Below, piece after piece: positions 1 through 8,613 of a stretch of 20,374 nucleotides of DNA. The stretch covers positions 1 through 20,374 of the forward strand of contig JADKGZ010000023.1 of assembly GCA_016722025.1 (NCBI GenBank), in the 5' to 3' direction. The stretch comes from Acidimicrobiaceae bacterium. Its GTDB lineage: Bacteria; Actinomycetota; Acidimicrobiia; Acidimicrobiales; Ilumatobacteraceae. A program made the translations under genes and the position numbers. Position 1 is the stretch's first letter; every line of letters begins with the position of its first letter. The notes under the pieces were generated by a model, which ran no database searches, was not told the origin of the DNA, and saw only the letters and a list, made by a program, of their open reading frames with translations.

Positions 1-47
1 TAGCGCACCTTGGCCTTGTTGATGTCCGGCTTCACGTCGTCCGACAT
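1..47 (-). CDS. N-terminal fragment of an unidentified protein
   Basis: Only the first 15 codons are inside the window. They read MSDDVKPDINKAKVR from an ATG at 47. A good Shine-Dalgarno-like GGGGAG lies about 5 bases upstream on the minus strand (around 53-58), which supports this as a true start. The N-terminus is too short to name the family. It loosely resembles the leading segment of some actinobacterial flavin monooxygenases, but that is only an impression. It is divergent from the aldehyde dehydrogenase at 193, and the 145 bases between them must hold both promoters. I could not pick out convincing -35/-10 elements there. Confidence 0.5.
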   Translation of the reverse strand, partial: MSDDVKPDINKAKVR

Positions 48-192
48 GGTCGCTCCCCTGCTGCTCTGATCAATTGTCAGCGAGTATGACACGAACGGTT
101 GTGAAGGTCCACCACCGCTTCGGTGGGTTCTCACGACCCGCCGACGCATACATTCACTCCACTCAGGAAACCTGCGGAACGGGGAACACTCG

Positions 193-1612
193 ATGCACGT
201 ACACAGCGATCTCTACATCGGTGGCAGATGGGTGCCGGCCACTTCTACAGACGTCATCGAGGTGGTCAACCCGGCGACCGAGGAGGTCATCGCCACCGTC
301 CCGGCGGCATCGACCGACGACGCCGACGCCGCGGTCCGCGCAGCTCGCGCCGCCTTCAACTCGTGGTCGCAGCTGACGGTCGACGAACGGGTCGACTACG
401 TCGAGAGGATTGCAGCGGCGATGGCGGCGCGCCGAAGGAGATCGCGTCGGTGGTGTCGGCCGGGCAAGGCATGCCGATGACCAACGCGCCGGGTGCAATC
501 GGGGCTCCCCATCACGGTGATAAAGAGCTACATCGACATCGGCCGTCATGCGCGCGATCGGAGCCGGAGAAGGTCGGTAACTCGATCGTCGTCCACGAAC
601 CGATCGGTGTCTGCACCTCATCACCCCGTGGAACTATCCACTCCACCAGATCGTCGGCAAGTTGCGGCGCCGGTCTGGCCAGGCTGCACGATGATCGTCG
701 CCGAGCTCGGAAACTCCGCTCAACGCATTTCTCCTCGCACAGATCATCGATGAATGGGGCTTCCGCCGGGGTCTTCAACCTGGTGACCGGCGCCGGGCGC
801 ACCGTCGGCGAAGCGCTCTGCGTGCACCCCGACGTCGACATGATCTCGATCACCGGCCTCGACCGAAGCGGAGCGCGCATCGCCACGCTCGGCGCACCGT
901 CGGTGAAGCGCATCTGTCAAGAGCTCGGCGGTAAGTCGGCGAACGGGATTCTCGATGGCGCCGACCTCGCGGGCAGCGGTACCCGCCGGCGTGATCGGGA
1001 TGATGCTCAACTGCGGCCAGACCTGCACCGCACTCACTCGGATGATCGTGCCCCGCAGCCGGCAACAAGAAGTGGTCGATCTTGCCGTGGGTGCACTCGC
1101 CACCTTGCAATGGGCGACCCGTTGAGCGACGGCAACTTCCTCGGCCCGGTCGTGTCGGCCGCGCAGAAGCGGACGGTACAGGGCTACGTTCGCACCGGTA
1201 TCGAGGAAGGCGCGCGTGGTTGCCGGTGGCGCCGACGATCCCGAAGGCTTCGACACCGGGTTCTACGTGCAGCCGACGATCTTCGCCGACGTCGTCAACT
1301 CGATGGTGATCGCCCAGGAAGAGATCTTCGGCCCGGTGCTGCGCATCATCCCGGTCGACAGCAAAGAGGAAGCGATCGCCGTTGCCAACGATTCGCCCTA
1401 CGGACTGTCCGCTGGTGCTGTGGGCCGACACGAACGAGCACGCAATCGCAGTTGCTCGCCGGTTGCAGACGGGCAGGTGATGGTGAACGGCGGTCGGTTC
1501 AACCCGTTAGCGCCGTTCGGCGGGTACAAGACGTCCGGCAATGGGCGCGAACTGGGGGCGCGCCGGGCTCGACGAGTTCCTGGAGACGAAAGCGATCCAG
1601 TTGCCGGCCTGA
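193..1612 (+). CDS. NAD(P)-dependent aldehyde dehydrogenase (frame-broken)
   Basis: Aldehyde dehydrogenases oxidise aldehydes to carboxylic acids with NAD(P)+ in the cytosol. The start is ATG 193, preceded by a GGGGAA purine tract. The N-terminus contains LYIGGRWV and VVNPATEEVIATVP, typical of the superfamily. Read across frames, the diagnostic motifs appear in order: ITPWNYP (near 628, cofactor-binding Asn), FNLVTG (near 774), ELGGKSAN (near 920, general-base Glu), NCGQTC (near 1009, nucleophile Cys), EEIFGPVL (near 1320) and PFGGYKTSGNGRE (near 1513). The last coding segment, GLDEFLETKAIQLP, ends at TGA 1610-1612. About ten frame changes are needed, the densest damage in the window, and the total length (about 473 codons) is close to the usual 480-490. 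The catalytic residues all survive, so I favour sequence errors over a decayed gene. The substrate cannot be told. Confidence 0.85.
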
Positions 1613-1845
1613 CCCACCGAAGATCTGCGATGAACGACGGCTGGTGTTGTCGACAGCCCAACCGTGGTGATCCAGCGCTCCGGGTGGCAGCCCGCACGTG
1701 CTGTGCGAGCCGATCGTGGACGTCTGTTCGTGGACGGCTGGTCGACGACCGCCATGTGATGACTTTCTGACAGGCCCACCACCGATCGGTCTCTTCTCGG
1801 GCAACCAACCCGAAGAGCCCGCCGTGGCCCGCAATCCGGAAGTCC
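1613..1845. other. Stretch with no supported gene
   Basis: Between the dehydrogenase stop and the likely membrane protein no frame on either strand gives a recognisable domain or a start with a good ribosome binding site. The plus strand may hold the cytoplasmic N-terminus of the following protein in a broken frame. A minus-strand frame around 1750-1850 reads through without stops but shows nothing recognisable. Confidence 0.4.
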
Positions 1846-3161
1846 GTGGCCCAGTCCATCCCACCTCGGCAACCGGCGCAGAGCCCGGCGCGTTGCCGTG
1901 GCGCTCGTGCCGCTGCGCTCGCCACATGGGCCGCCGTACTCGTCGCTCGACCGGGCGAGGCGACCAGCCAACTGCGGCGACCGACGCATCGATCACCGCC
2001 ACGACCGCCACCGACGGGTCAGGCCGCTCCCCACCGGCACGACCTGTCAGGCCGCCCACAGAACCCGAGGTGCCCGGGCCTGGCGGCGATCCCAGGCGGA
2101 CCCCGGTCCCGAAGCGGACCCCGCCCCGATCCCGACCCGAGCCCGATCCCGCCCGGATCCGGAGCCCGATCGATCGACCCGGATCCCGACCCGCAGGTGC
2201 CCCAGGGCGGCAACGGCGATCTGGCGCCGGCACCGACTTCTCCGCCGCCCACATGCGACGGAGGCTGCATCGCTCCGGTCGACCTGACGCCGCTCTCGCA
2301 GGACGTCGGCGATCCGGCGGCGAACGTTGCGATCGCTGGAACCGAGACGGCGGGGTGCTCGATCCACTGCATCACTGCAGGCGTTCACGCACGATGACGG
2401 GACCACCGACGTCACCGTCGAGGTGGTCACGCTCACGCCCGCAACCATCGGTGTACATCCACACTTCGGCTCCGCAACTCACCAGTGCCGGCAGGCCGAC
2501 TTCCCCTGGCGCGAGTGCCGCCGATCACACCGTGGGCGATCTCGATGAGTTCTTCAGCACGACGCTCACCGGCCTCGAGTGAGGAGTGGACTGTACTGGA
2601 TCATCTCGGCAACCGACGAGGACGGCCGCCGAGAGTACGTCACCGGCAACATCACCACCCGCGCATCGATGACGACGTGGTGGTCGCCTTCGCCGCCATC
2701 GACGTGATCTACGACGGCGACAAGGACGCAACAAGGGTGAGTTGACGTTCGATTGGAACCTGGGGACAGAGGAGGTCAGGCGCAACGGCGAGTACCACCG
2801 CGGCGACGGCAGCCGCATCGACCTCGATGGACAGGACAGCTCACGAGTGCTCTTCGACGTCGAAGGTGTGCTCCCGGTGCTGCAGGTACGTGGACTGGAA
2901 ACCGACCCACGCGGCGGTCTCGAGTTCTGCAGCGCGGGCCCGGATCAGGGCGGCTACGGCACGGACGAAGACTGCGGGTATGCGTGGAACTCCACGCTGC
3001 CCTTCGAGCCCACGATCGATGACATCTCCCTCATGTCCGACTGCGACGTGTTCGACATCGGGGAGCTGTACGACGGGTACCGCTGCACCCGCATCGCAAC
3101 CACCGAGTCACACAGCGGCATCCCCGAGTTCTCGGTGGTCGTCGCCTTCAAGGTGTTCTGA
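1846..3161 (+). CDS. Putative membrane-anchored, secreted beta-rich protein with Asp/Pro linker (frame-broken)
   Basis: I do not recognise the family. A hydrophobic stretch near 1900-1950 (AALATWAAVLVA) looks like a membrane anchor or signal sequence. A Thr/Ala-rich segment follows, then an Asp/Pro/Gly-rich linker (about 2040-2230), then CDGGCIAP. Next are segments that read as extracellular beta-sandwich (DDGTTDVTVEVVTLTPATI near 2390; LYWIISATDEDGRREYVTG near 2592). The C-terminal domain from about 2742 to 3161 is in one frame and ends in VVVAFKVF; it carries several cysteines (FCSAGP, EDCGYAW, SDCDVF, YRCTRI) that could form disulfides. At least five frame changes are needed, so the start is uncertain: GTG 1846 is a candidate, but the real N-terminus may lie further upstream. 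The layout (anchor, linker, fibronectin-III-like and jelly-roll-like domains) suggests a cell-surface protein; that is inference from composition. Confidence 0.55.
2040..2230 (+). repeat. Low-complexity Asp/Pro-rich coding segment
   Basis: The DNA is built from repeated units such as gatcccgacccg and ccgatccc, which encode alternating Asp-Pro, Glu-Pro and Gly-Pro. This is typical of a disordered, wall-spanning linker in actinobacterial surface proteins. The repeats also make it a likely place for sequence errors, and at least two frame changes fall here. Confidence 0.6.
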
Positions 3162-3218
3162 ACTGCACCCGGCCAAGGGTAGCGCCGCTGGTAGCCTGGT
3201 TGCGCTATCCCACACAAC

Positions 3219-3602
3219 GGGGCTGACAGGTTTCGACGTCAGATTCACTGGGCGGGCGTGCGACCCGAGTTGCTCAGACTCGTTAAACGGGGCAACCAAA
3301 GAATTGCCAACGAGCAGTTCGCTCTCGCCGCCTGATCCTTTAGGTGAGCGAAGAGACATCGTGACCAGAAATGGCGCACGGGGCCGATCCACCGCAGCCT
3401 GGCACCAGAAGCGGGGATGACAGCGGAAAAGACTGCTGGCGTCGGGAAAGACCGATGACGATTCGGAAAGACGATCCGCGGGCCACCGGGCAACCGATGG
3501 CCAACCGACCTGCCGGTCTCCCTGCGTCAGGGTGAAGGTCGGGAATGGTCGTATCACGGACGTACAGTGCCTGATGGACGGGGTTCGATTCCCCCAGCTC
3601 CA
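3219..3602 (+). ncRNA. ssrA: Transfer-messenger RNA (tmRNA)
   Basis: tmRNA rescues stalled ribosomes with SmpB and adds a degradation tag. The 5' end GGGGCTGACAGGTTTCGACG (from 3219) is the hallmark start. Its first seven bases pair with CAGCTCC at 3595-3601, with one G-U pair, to form the acceptor stem. The T-arm GGTTCGATTCCC lies just before (near 3582). The 3' CCA is not encoded after discriminator A3602. The tag frame ends TTC GCT CTC GCC GCC TGA (stop 3333-3335). Read back to the likely resume codon GGC at 3291 it gives GNQRIANEQFALAA; the ALAA ending is the usual proteolysis signal. The exact resume codon is uncertain because a one- or two-base error in the G run at 3289-3292 would alter it. 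Length is 384 nt, normal for a one-piece tmRNA. It converges on the minus-strand gene ending at 3724. Confidence 0.95.
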
Positions 3603-3617
3603 CTTTTGTCTGCAATT

Positions 3618-3655
3618 GCCCTCTGATCTTGGCTCGTACACCAGGTCATGAGGGC
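3618..3655. terminator. Bidirectional hairpin between ssrA and the convergent gene
   Basis: GCCCTC at 3618-3623 pairs with GAGGGC at 3650-3655. Inside, TGATCT pairs with AGGTCA (one G-U) and GG with CC, interrupted by two single bulges, leaving an 8-base loop. It begins 15 bases after the tmRNA 3' end and lies beyond the stop of the minus gene, so it could serve both. There is no strong T tract, which is common in high-GC actinobacteria. Confidence 0.55.
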
Positions 3656-3723
3656 CGAACGCGAGGTTGTCATCACCTCCGACGCCGAACGTGCAGCGAG
3701 CGACAGCCTGCTGGTCGGCGTGC

Positions 3724-3993
3724 TCAGGTCGCTGCGTCGCTCGTGTCGACGACGAGCACCGAGCAGGTCGCGCCGCGCAGCACGCGTGCCGGCGCGGCCT
3801 TGGTGAACCGACCGTTGCGCACCATGCCCCGGTTGCCGATCACGATGAGATCGGCCTGGGTGCGTTCGGCAACGTCGAGGATGGCCTGGTGTGGCTCGGC
3901 CAGGATGGTGTGCACCGAGACGGGCCGGCTCGACGAGAGCTGAAGGGACTCCAACAACCCGTCCGCGTGTCTGCGAGCGGTTTCGGCGTCCGC
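3724..3993 (-). CDS. C-terminal half of a universal stress protein (UspA-like), joined to or abutting the LuxR regulator
   Basis: The segment reads AETARRHADGLLESLQ, then HTILAEPHQAILDVAERTQADLIVIGNRGM and finally CSVLVVDT, stopping at 3724. This is the second half of the Usp fold (DADLIVVGNRGM and APCSVLVV strands). The first half, with the N-terminal ATP-binding strand, is absent. The glycine-rich ATP signature is also incomplete: GNRG is present, but the later Gly-Ser is replaced by KAAP. No ATG or ribosome binding site precedes it; the only start in frame is a TTG at 3957. The frame follows directly from the LuxR domain across a C6 run at 3993-3998, so one indel there would make a single fused protein. 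Alternatives are a truncated gene left by a deletion, or an assembly collapse that removed the N-terminal half. Confidence 0.6.
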   Translation of the reverse strand, partial: ADAETARRHADGLLESLQLSSSRPVSVHTILAEPHQAILDVAERTQADLIVIGNRGMVRNGRFTKAAPARVLRGATCSVLVVDTSDAAT

Positions 3994-6900
3994 CCCCCGT
4001 CCGTCCGGGTTTGGCTGTTCGTTCGGTGGCGAGTGCAGTGAGCTGGCTCCGGTTGGAGAGGCCGAGCTTGGTGAACACGTGCGAGAGATGAGTCTTCACG
4101 GTCTCGACGCCCATCAGCAGCTGAGCGGCAACTTCCCGATTGGTGTGACCGGATCGGACGAGCTCGATCACCTGCCGCTCCGTCGGGGTGAGGCTGTCCC
4201 AGCCGGTCGTCGGCCGTCGGCGCTCGCCGCGGGCGCGCAGCGCGTATGCGACGGCCTCGTCCAGCGACAGCTTCGCTCCGGCAGCACACGCCTCGTCGAA
4301 GGCCGCATCGCCGAGCGCGACTCGGGCTCGTTGCACCGCCTCGGCGCACAGCCGATCGAACGGGGCGAACGATTGGAGGACACCGACGCGCTCGCACTCC
4401 GCCAGCGACGCACCGTGCATGCGGGCCGCCTCGACAGGATCGCCGCTGCCTTCGGCGACGAGAGCGAGGACGTCCAGACCGAGATGCACGAAGATCCGCA
4501 GCCCGAAGTCGAGCGAGGAACGGGCCCCTCACAAGCAGCCGTCGCCGCCGCGAGGTGCTCTGCCCGCGAGGCGAGCACCAGCGCCTTCACCGCACTGCAG
4601 AACGGAAGGATCAACGCCGAATCGGCACGGGCCGATTGCTCCTCCGCGGCCGCAGCGCTGGCCCAAGCGACGTCGTAGCGGCCGGCACCGAGTGCTGCCA
4701 TTGCATGGGAGCCGTACGTGATGGCGTCGTTCATCGCCAGCAGGCCGGTGGAGCTCTCGACCATTCGATCGGCAAGCGTCAATGCGGTGTCAGGGTCGAC
4801 CCGGAGAAGATGCGTCAGCCGAGCGTTGTCGTACAGGCCGGCGCCGAGCCAGCTGTTCGACCGGCGGCAGAGATCGGCTCTCGCCTCCAACTCGCCGAGC
4901 AACGGTGACTCGATGCCGCGAACGTGGTCGGCTCGCAGGCGAAGGTTGATGGGACTGGCGAACGTCGTGTTGGCCAGCACCGCTGCTGCCCGATCGGCAA
5001 GCGCCGCCACCCTCTCCACGTCGCCGCTCATCAGCGCGATCTCTCCCTCCATGTACCAGAACATGGCTCGTAGATGCGGATTGCCCAGGGCTGCGACCAA
5101 GGGGCGAGCAGCGTCGAGGGCCACTCGTGCCTCGAACGCGCGCCCCCTCGCCCCGAGCGCCTGACATCGCCACACCATCGCATCGGTCAGCGCGTACTGG
5201 TCATCCGCTGCGGCCAGCGCAACGACGGCCTCCTCCGATGCGGCCAGGAACGTCGTGAGGTCCACGTACGACCAGAGCGCCGCCAGCGTCCACCGTCCAC
5301 GACCGAGCGAGATCGGGTCGCCGACCGCCTCGCCGATCTCGATGGCCGATTCCGAATCGGTGACGCAGCCCAGGTCGGCAGTGAAGAACCGCGCCTCGGC
5401 CCGATGGGCCAGCAGCTGTCCGCGCACTGGCGAGGGGCGATCAGGCAGCGCATCCAGGGCCCGGGTGGTCCACGTGATGGCGTCGTCGATCATGAACGCC
5501 TGGTCCCAGAACGGGGCGAGGTCGCACACCATCGCTGCGAAGTGCTGCGGTTCTGCATGCTCCTGCTTGAACGCCAATGCGCTGCGGATGTTGTCGATGT
5601 CGGGGGTGAGACGGGCGATCACTTCGTCCTGATCTGCACTCTGCGCGCGGGGCGCCGTGTCATGGACCAGATCTGCGAAGTGATCTGCATGGTGCATTCC
5701 GAGGGCGAACGACTCACCCCGCTCCTGCAGGTGTCGGTCGGCGAACTGGCGGACGGTCTCGAGGAGCAGGAAGCGGCCCTCCTGTTCGTGGTCCAGTGGG
5801 GTCACGAGTGAGTGATCGATGAGCCGATCGAGCGAGTCGAGCACCTCCAACTCGTCCACATCGGCACCGGCGCAGATGGCCTCTGCCGCGCCCAGACCGA
5901 ACGAGCCGCTGAACACCGAAGTTCGGAAAAGCACAGTGCGTTCGCGGTCGCCGAGCAGGTTCACGCTCCACGCGATCGAAGCCTCGAGGGTCTGCTGGCG
6001 CGGCAGCGACAGGCGCGGGCCGCCGGTGAGGAGGCGGAGCGCATCGTCGAGCCCGTCGAGGATGCGCGCGGGCGCCAGCGACTTGGCTCTCGCAGCGGCG
6101 AGCTCGATCGCGAGCGGGATGCCGTCGAGACGCTGGCAGATCTCGGCGATCGCCGGCCCGTTGTCGTCGTTGAGCACGAAACCCGGCCGCGCCCGCCGCG
6201 CGCGATCGAGGAAGAGGCGCACGGCGTCGAACTGACCCAGCCGCTCGATGGGGAACGCCACGCCCGGCGAGGGCAGCGCAAGCGGCGGGACCCGCCAAGT
6301 GATCTCGCCCGGAAGATCGAGGGCCTCGGCTGGTGGCCAGCACCACGACGTTGGGGCATCGCTGCAGCACGGTGGCGATCAACTCGGCGACCGGTTCCAC
6401 CAGATGTTCACAGTTGTCGAACACCAACAACGTCGCGTCGTTGCCAAGCCGTTGTGCGATCGAGTGCGACGGCGGCTTGTCACGCTCCAGCTGCACACTC
6501 AGCAGCGACGCCATCTCGATCGCCACGTCGCCGGCCTCGGCGAGTGGTGCGAGCTCGATCCACCACACTCCGTCGGCGAACCGATCCACCTGTTCGGCAG
6601 CCATCTGCAGGGCGAGGCGCGTCTTGCCGGCACCACCGGAGCCGGTGATCGTGACCATCCGCTGGGTCGCGACCAGAGTCGCAAGAGTGGTCAACTCGTC
6701 GACCCGGCCGATGAAGGTCGAGAGGCGAACCGGAAGGTTGTTCGGGGTGGCGTCCAACGAGCGCAGCGGCGCGAACTCACTGGTCAGCTCCGAATGGGCC
6801 AGTTGGTACACGCGCTCGGGACGGGCGAGGTCCTTGAGCCGGTGCTCGCCCAGGTCCTTCAAGGAGATCTCGTCGCCGAGCTGGTCGAGGGCCAGGTCGC

Positions 6901-7315
6901 GCGACGCCGACGACACCAACACCTGACCCCCGAGCGCCAGGCTGCGAAGCCTTGCAGTACGGATGATGGCCATTCCGACGTAGTTCGCCTCGTCACGCAG
7001 CCGGGCCTCGCCGGTGTGGATCGCCATCCGAACGGCGATCGGGGTGGATGCCGGCCAGGGTTCGCGCTGCAGCGCACGTTGGGCGTCGAGCGCCGCGCTC
7101 AAGGCGTCGGACGCCCGGCTGAACGCGGCAACGATGCTGTCGCCCTCACCTTGCTCCTCCGGGCGAACGCCCCCGTGAGCCGAGATCGCGAGGTCGAGGA
7201 TCTCGTAGTGGCGGGCCACCGCGACCGCCATCTCGTCGGGCGCGAGCTGCCACTTCTGGGTCGATCCCTCGATGTCGGTGAGGAGGAACGAGACGGTCCC
7301 GGCCGGCAGGCTCAT
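3994..7315 (-). CDS. Class III cyclase-homology / ATPase / TPR-like / LuxR transcriptional regulator
   Basis: A large signalling regulator of the type seen in mycobacteria (the Rv0386/Rv1358/Rv2488c group). The start is ATG 7315, with GGGGGAA just upstream. Residues 8-170 are a nucleotide cyclase domain: FLLTDIEGST with metal ligand Asp14, and EQGEGDSIVAAF with Asp59. The usual NxxxR pair is altered: NYVGMAIIRTARL has Ile where Asn is expected, so cyclase activity is doubtful. A signalling ATPase follows, with Walker A GSGGAGKT (225-232), Walker B LLVFDNCEHL and GIPLAIELAAARAKSLAP. A long helical, TPR-like region comes next. The C-terminal LuxR helix-turn-helix reads LTPTERQVIELVRSGHTNRE and VETVKTHLSHVFTKLGLSNR (near 4030-4195). 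Frame changes near 6330 and 4520, and at the C6 run near 3995, interrupt it. Full length is about 1,100 residues, normal for the family. The regulon cannot be told. Confidence 0.85.
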
Positions 7316-7393
7316 CGTTCCCCCGAGGCCCACCGCTGATGATGCGTGATCTGCCCAGCGCAACGGTCGCAGCGCTGTCGTCGTGTCATTTCC

Positions 7394-7415
7394 CATGTTC
7401 GCATGTTGAACGAAC
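7394..7415. promoter_or_regulatory. Inverted repeat upstream of the LuxR-type regulator
   Basis: GTTCG (7397-7401) and CGAAC (7411-7415) form an inverted repeat with 9 bases between, overlapping two CATGTT copies 8 bases apart (7394 and 7402). It lies about 80-120 bases upstream of the start at 7315, where an operator would be expected. The half-site order is opposite to that of an actinobacterial LexA box. Weak evidence. Confidence 0.25.
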
Positions 7416-7462
7416 GTCAGGGACACAACATCCCCCGAACGAGCTACCCGACCTGGCGGCCG

Positions 7463-7487
7463 GACGGCGTTGCGCGCGACGCCCGTC
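7463..7487 (-). terminator. Hairpin after the dioxygenase-MDR operon
   Basis: GACGGCGT (7463-7470) pairs with ACGCCCGTC (7479-7487) with one bulged C and an 8-base loop. It begins 7 bases beyond the MDR stop codon on the minus strand, a standard position for a factor-independent terminator, though no T tract follows. Confidence 0.45.
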
Positions 7488-7493
7488 AACTCG

Positions 7494-8608
7494 TCAGTGA
7501 CCGGCGGGCGGTGGGATGAGGACGAAGTTGCCGACATGCTGCTTCTGCAGGAACTCGCGCTGTGCGTCGGCGATGCGTTCCAGTGGGAAGGTCTTGGCGA
7601 TGAGTGGTCGGATCTCGCCTCGCTCGATGTAGCCGACGAGATTGGGGAACACCGGCTCATCCCACGCGGTGCAACCGATCAGCCGGAGGTCCTTGAGATA
7701 GAAGGTACGCAGGTCGAGGGTGACCAGCGGGCCACCGATGGCCCCCGAGGACACGTAGCGTCCGCCTCGCCGCAGCACCTTCAGCATGCCGGGAACGACG
7801 GCCCGCCGACGTTGTCGATGACGACATCGATCGACTCGCGCCGAGCGCGAGCACGACGTCGTCGTTTCGATCAATGACCTGGTCCGCCCCGATCGCCCGC
7901 ACCCGGTCCATCTTCGCCTTCCCTGCGATCGCGGTGACCGTCGCGCCACGCCGCTTGGCCAGTTGCACCACTGCCGAGCCGACCCCACCGGACGCCCGCT
8001 ACCAACACATGCTCACCCTCGGCCACCCCTGCGCGATGGACCATGTTCTCCGCGGTTCCGTACGCACAGGGGATCGAGCCCAGCTCGACGTCGGTCCAGT
8101 CGCAGCTCACCGAAAAGATGTCCGACGATGGAACCGTCACGAACTGAGCGAACGCGCCGTTGCACTCGGAGCCCATCCACACGTTGTCCATCGACCCGAA
8201 CCCGGCCGGGCGAATGCACGGTCGCACCAGTACTCGGGATCCGATGGCGCTCTCGTCGCCACCGGGCCCCACCGTGACCACCCGGCCGCAGCAATCCGTG
8301 CCCTGGATGAACGGGAACGGCGTGGTCGCGTTCCATCCCCCGTCGTCCTGTGCGACCACGTTCTGCGCCGCAGCCGCTTCGGCGACCGCCGCCGTGGCGG
8401 TGGAAACAGACGCCGAGTACCAGCCGAGGCGGGTGTTGATCTCGGTGTTGTTGACCCCGGCTGCGAGCACCTGCAGCAAGACCTCGCCCAGCAGCGGCAC
8501 CGGAACGGGAACGTCGCGATAGTCGAGCCGCTCGTAGCCGCCGTTACCGGTGGTGACGACGGCTTTCATCGTCGGCCTGCCATTCGGGGCGTGCTCGGTG
8601 CCGGTCAT
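7494..8608 (-). CDS. Quinone oxidoreductase-like MDR enzyme (zinc-independent type, frame-broken)
   Basis: A medium-chain dehydrogenase/reductase, probably NADPH-dependent, that would reduce an activated double bond or quinone or act on an alcohol/ketone. The N-terminal GroES-like domain reads MKAVVTTGNGGYERLDYRDV, VLLQVLAAGVNNTEINTRLG and FIQGTDCCGRVV. The nucleotide fold is at SGGVGSAVVQLAKRRGA (near 7950-7990), followed by AIGADQVID, DVVIDNVGG and LRRGGRYVSSG. It ends FVLIPPPAGH. The four-cysteine structural zinc site of alcohol dehydrogenases is not seen, which points to the QOR branch. Frame changes near 7995, 7843 and 7810 are needed. Length is about 371 residues. The start is ATG 8608, five bases after the dioxygenase stop; an internal ATG at 8569 (MKAVV) is the family-like alternative. 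Tight spacing means the two genes are very likely co-transcribed and possibly act on one substrate. Confidence 0.85.
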
Positions 8609-8613
8609 CCCCG

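Noticed and set aside
193..1612. Treating the aldehyde dehydrogenase as a true decayed pseudogene
   Set aside because: Catalytic Cys, Glu and Asn motifs are preserved and neighbouring essential-type genes carry the same kind of indels, so sequence error is more likely; not fully excluded.
123..1670. A 515-codon plus-strand frame
   Set aside because: It is a patchwork in one frame across the broken aldehyde dehydrogenase; only some segments match the family and the rest is Arg/Pro-rich noise.
2100..2200. CRISPR-like repetition
   Set aside because: The short repeated units have no regular spacers and encode a continuous Asp/Pro-rich linker.
1398..2254. Overlapping minus-strand frames between the dehydrogenase and the surface protein
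   Set aside because: No recognisable domain, start signal or plausible composition; the plus-strand reading makes a coherent protein.
7397..7415. Possible LexA/SOS box
   Set aside because: The actinobacterial box is CGAAC followed by GTTCG; here the halves are in the opposite order and spaced 9 apart.
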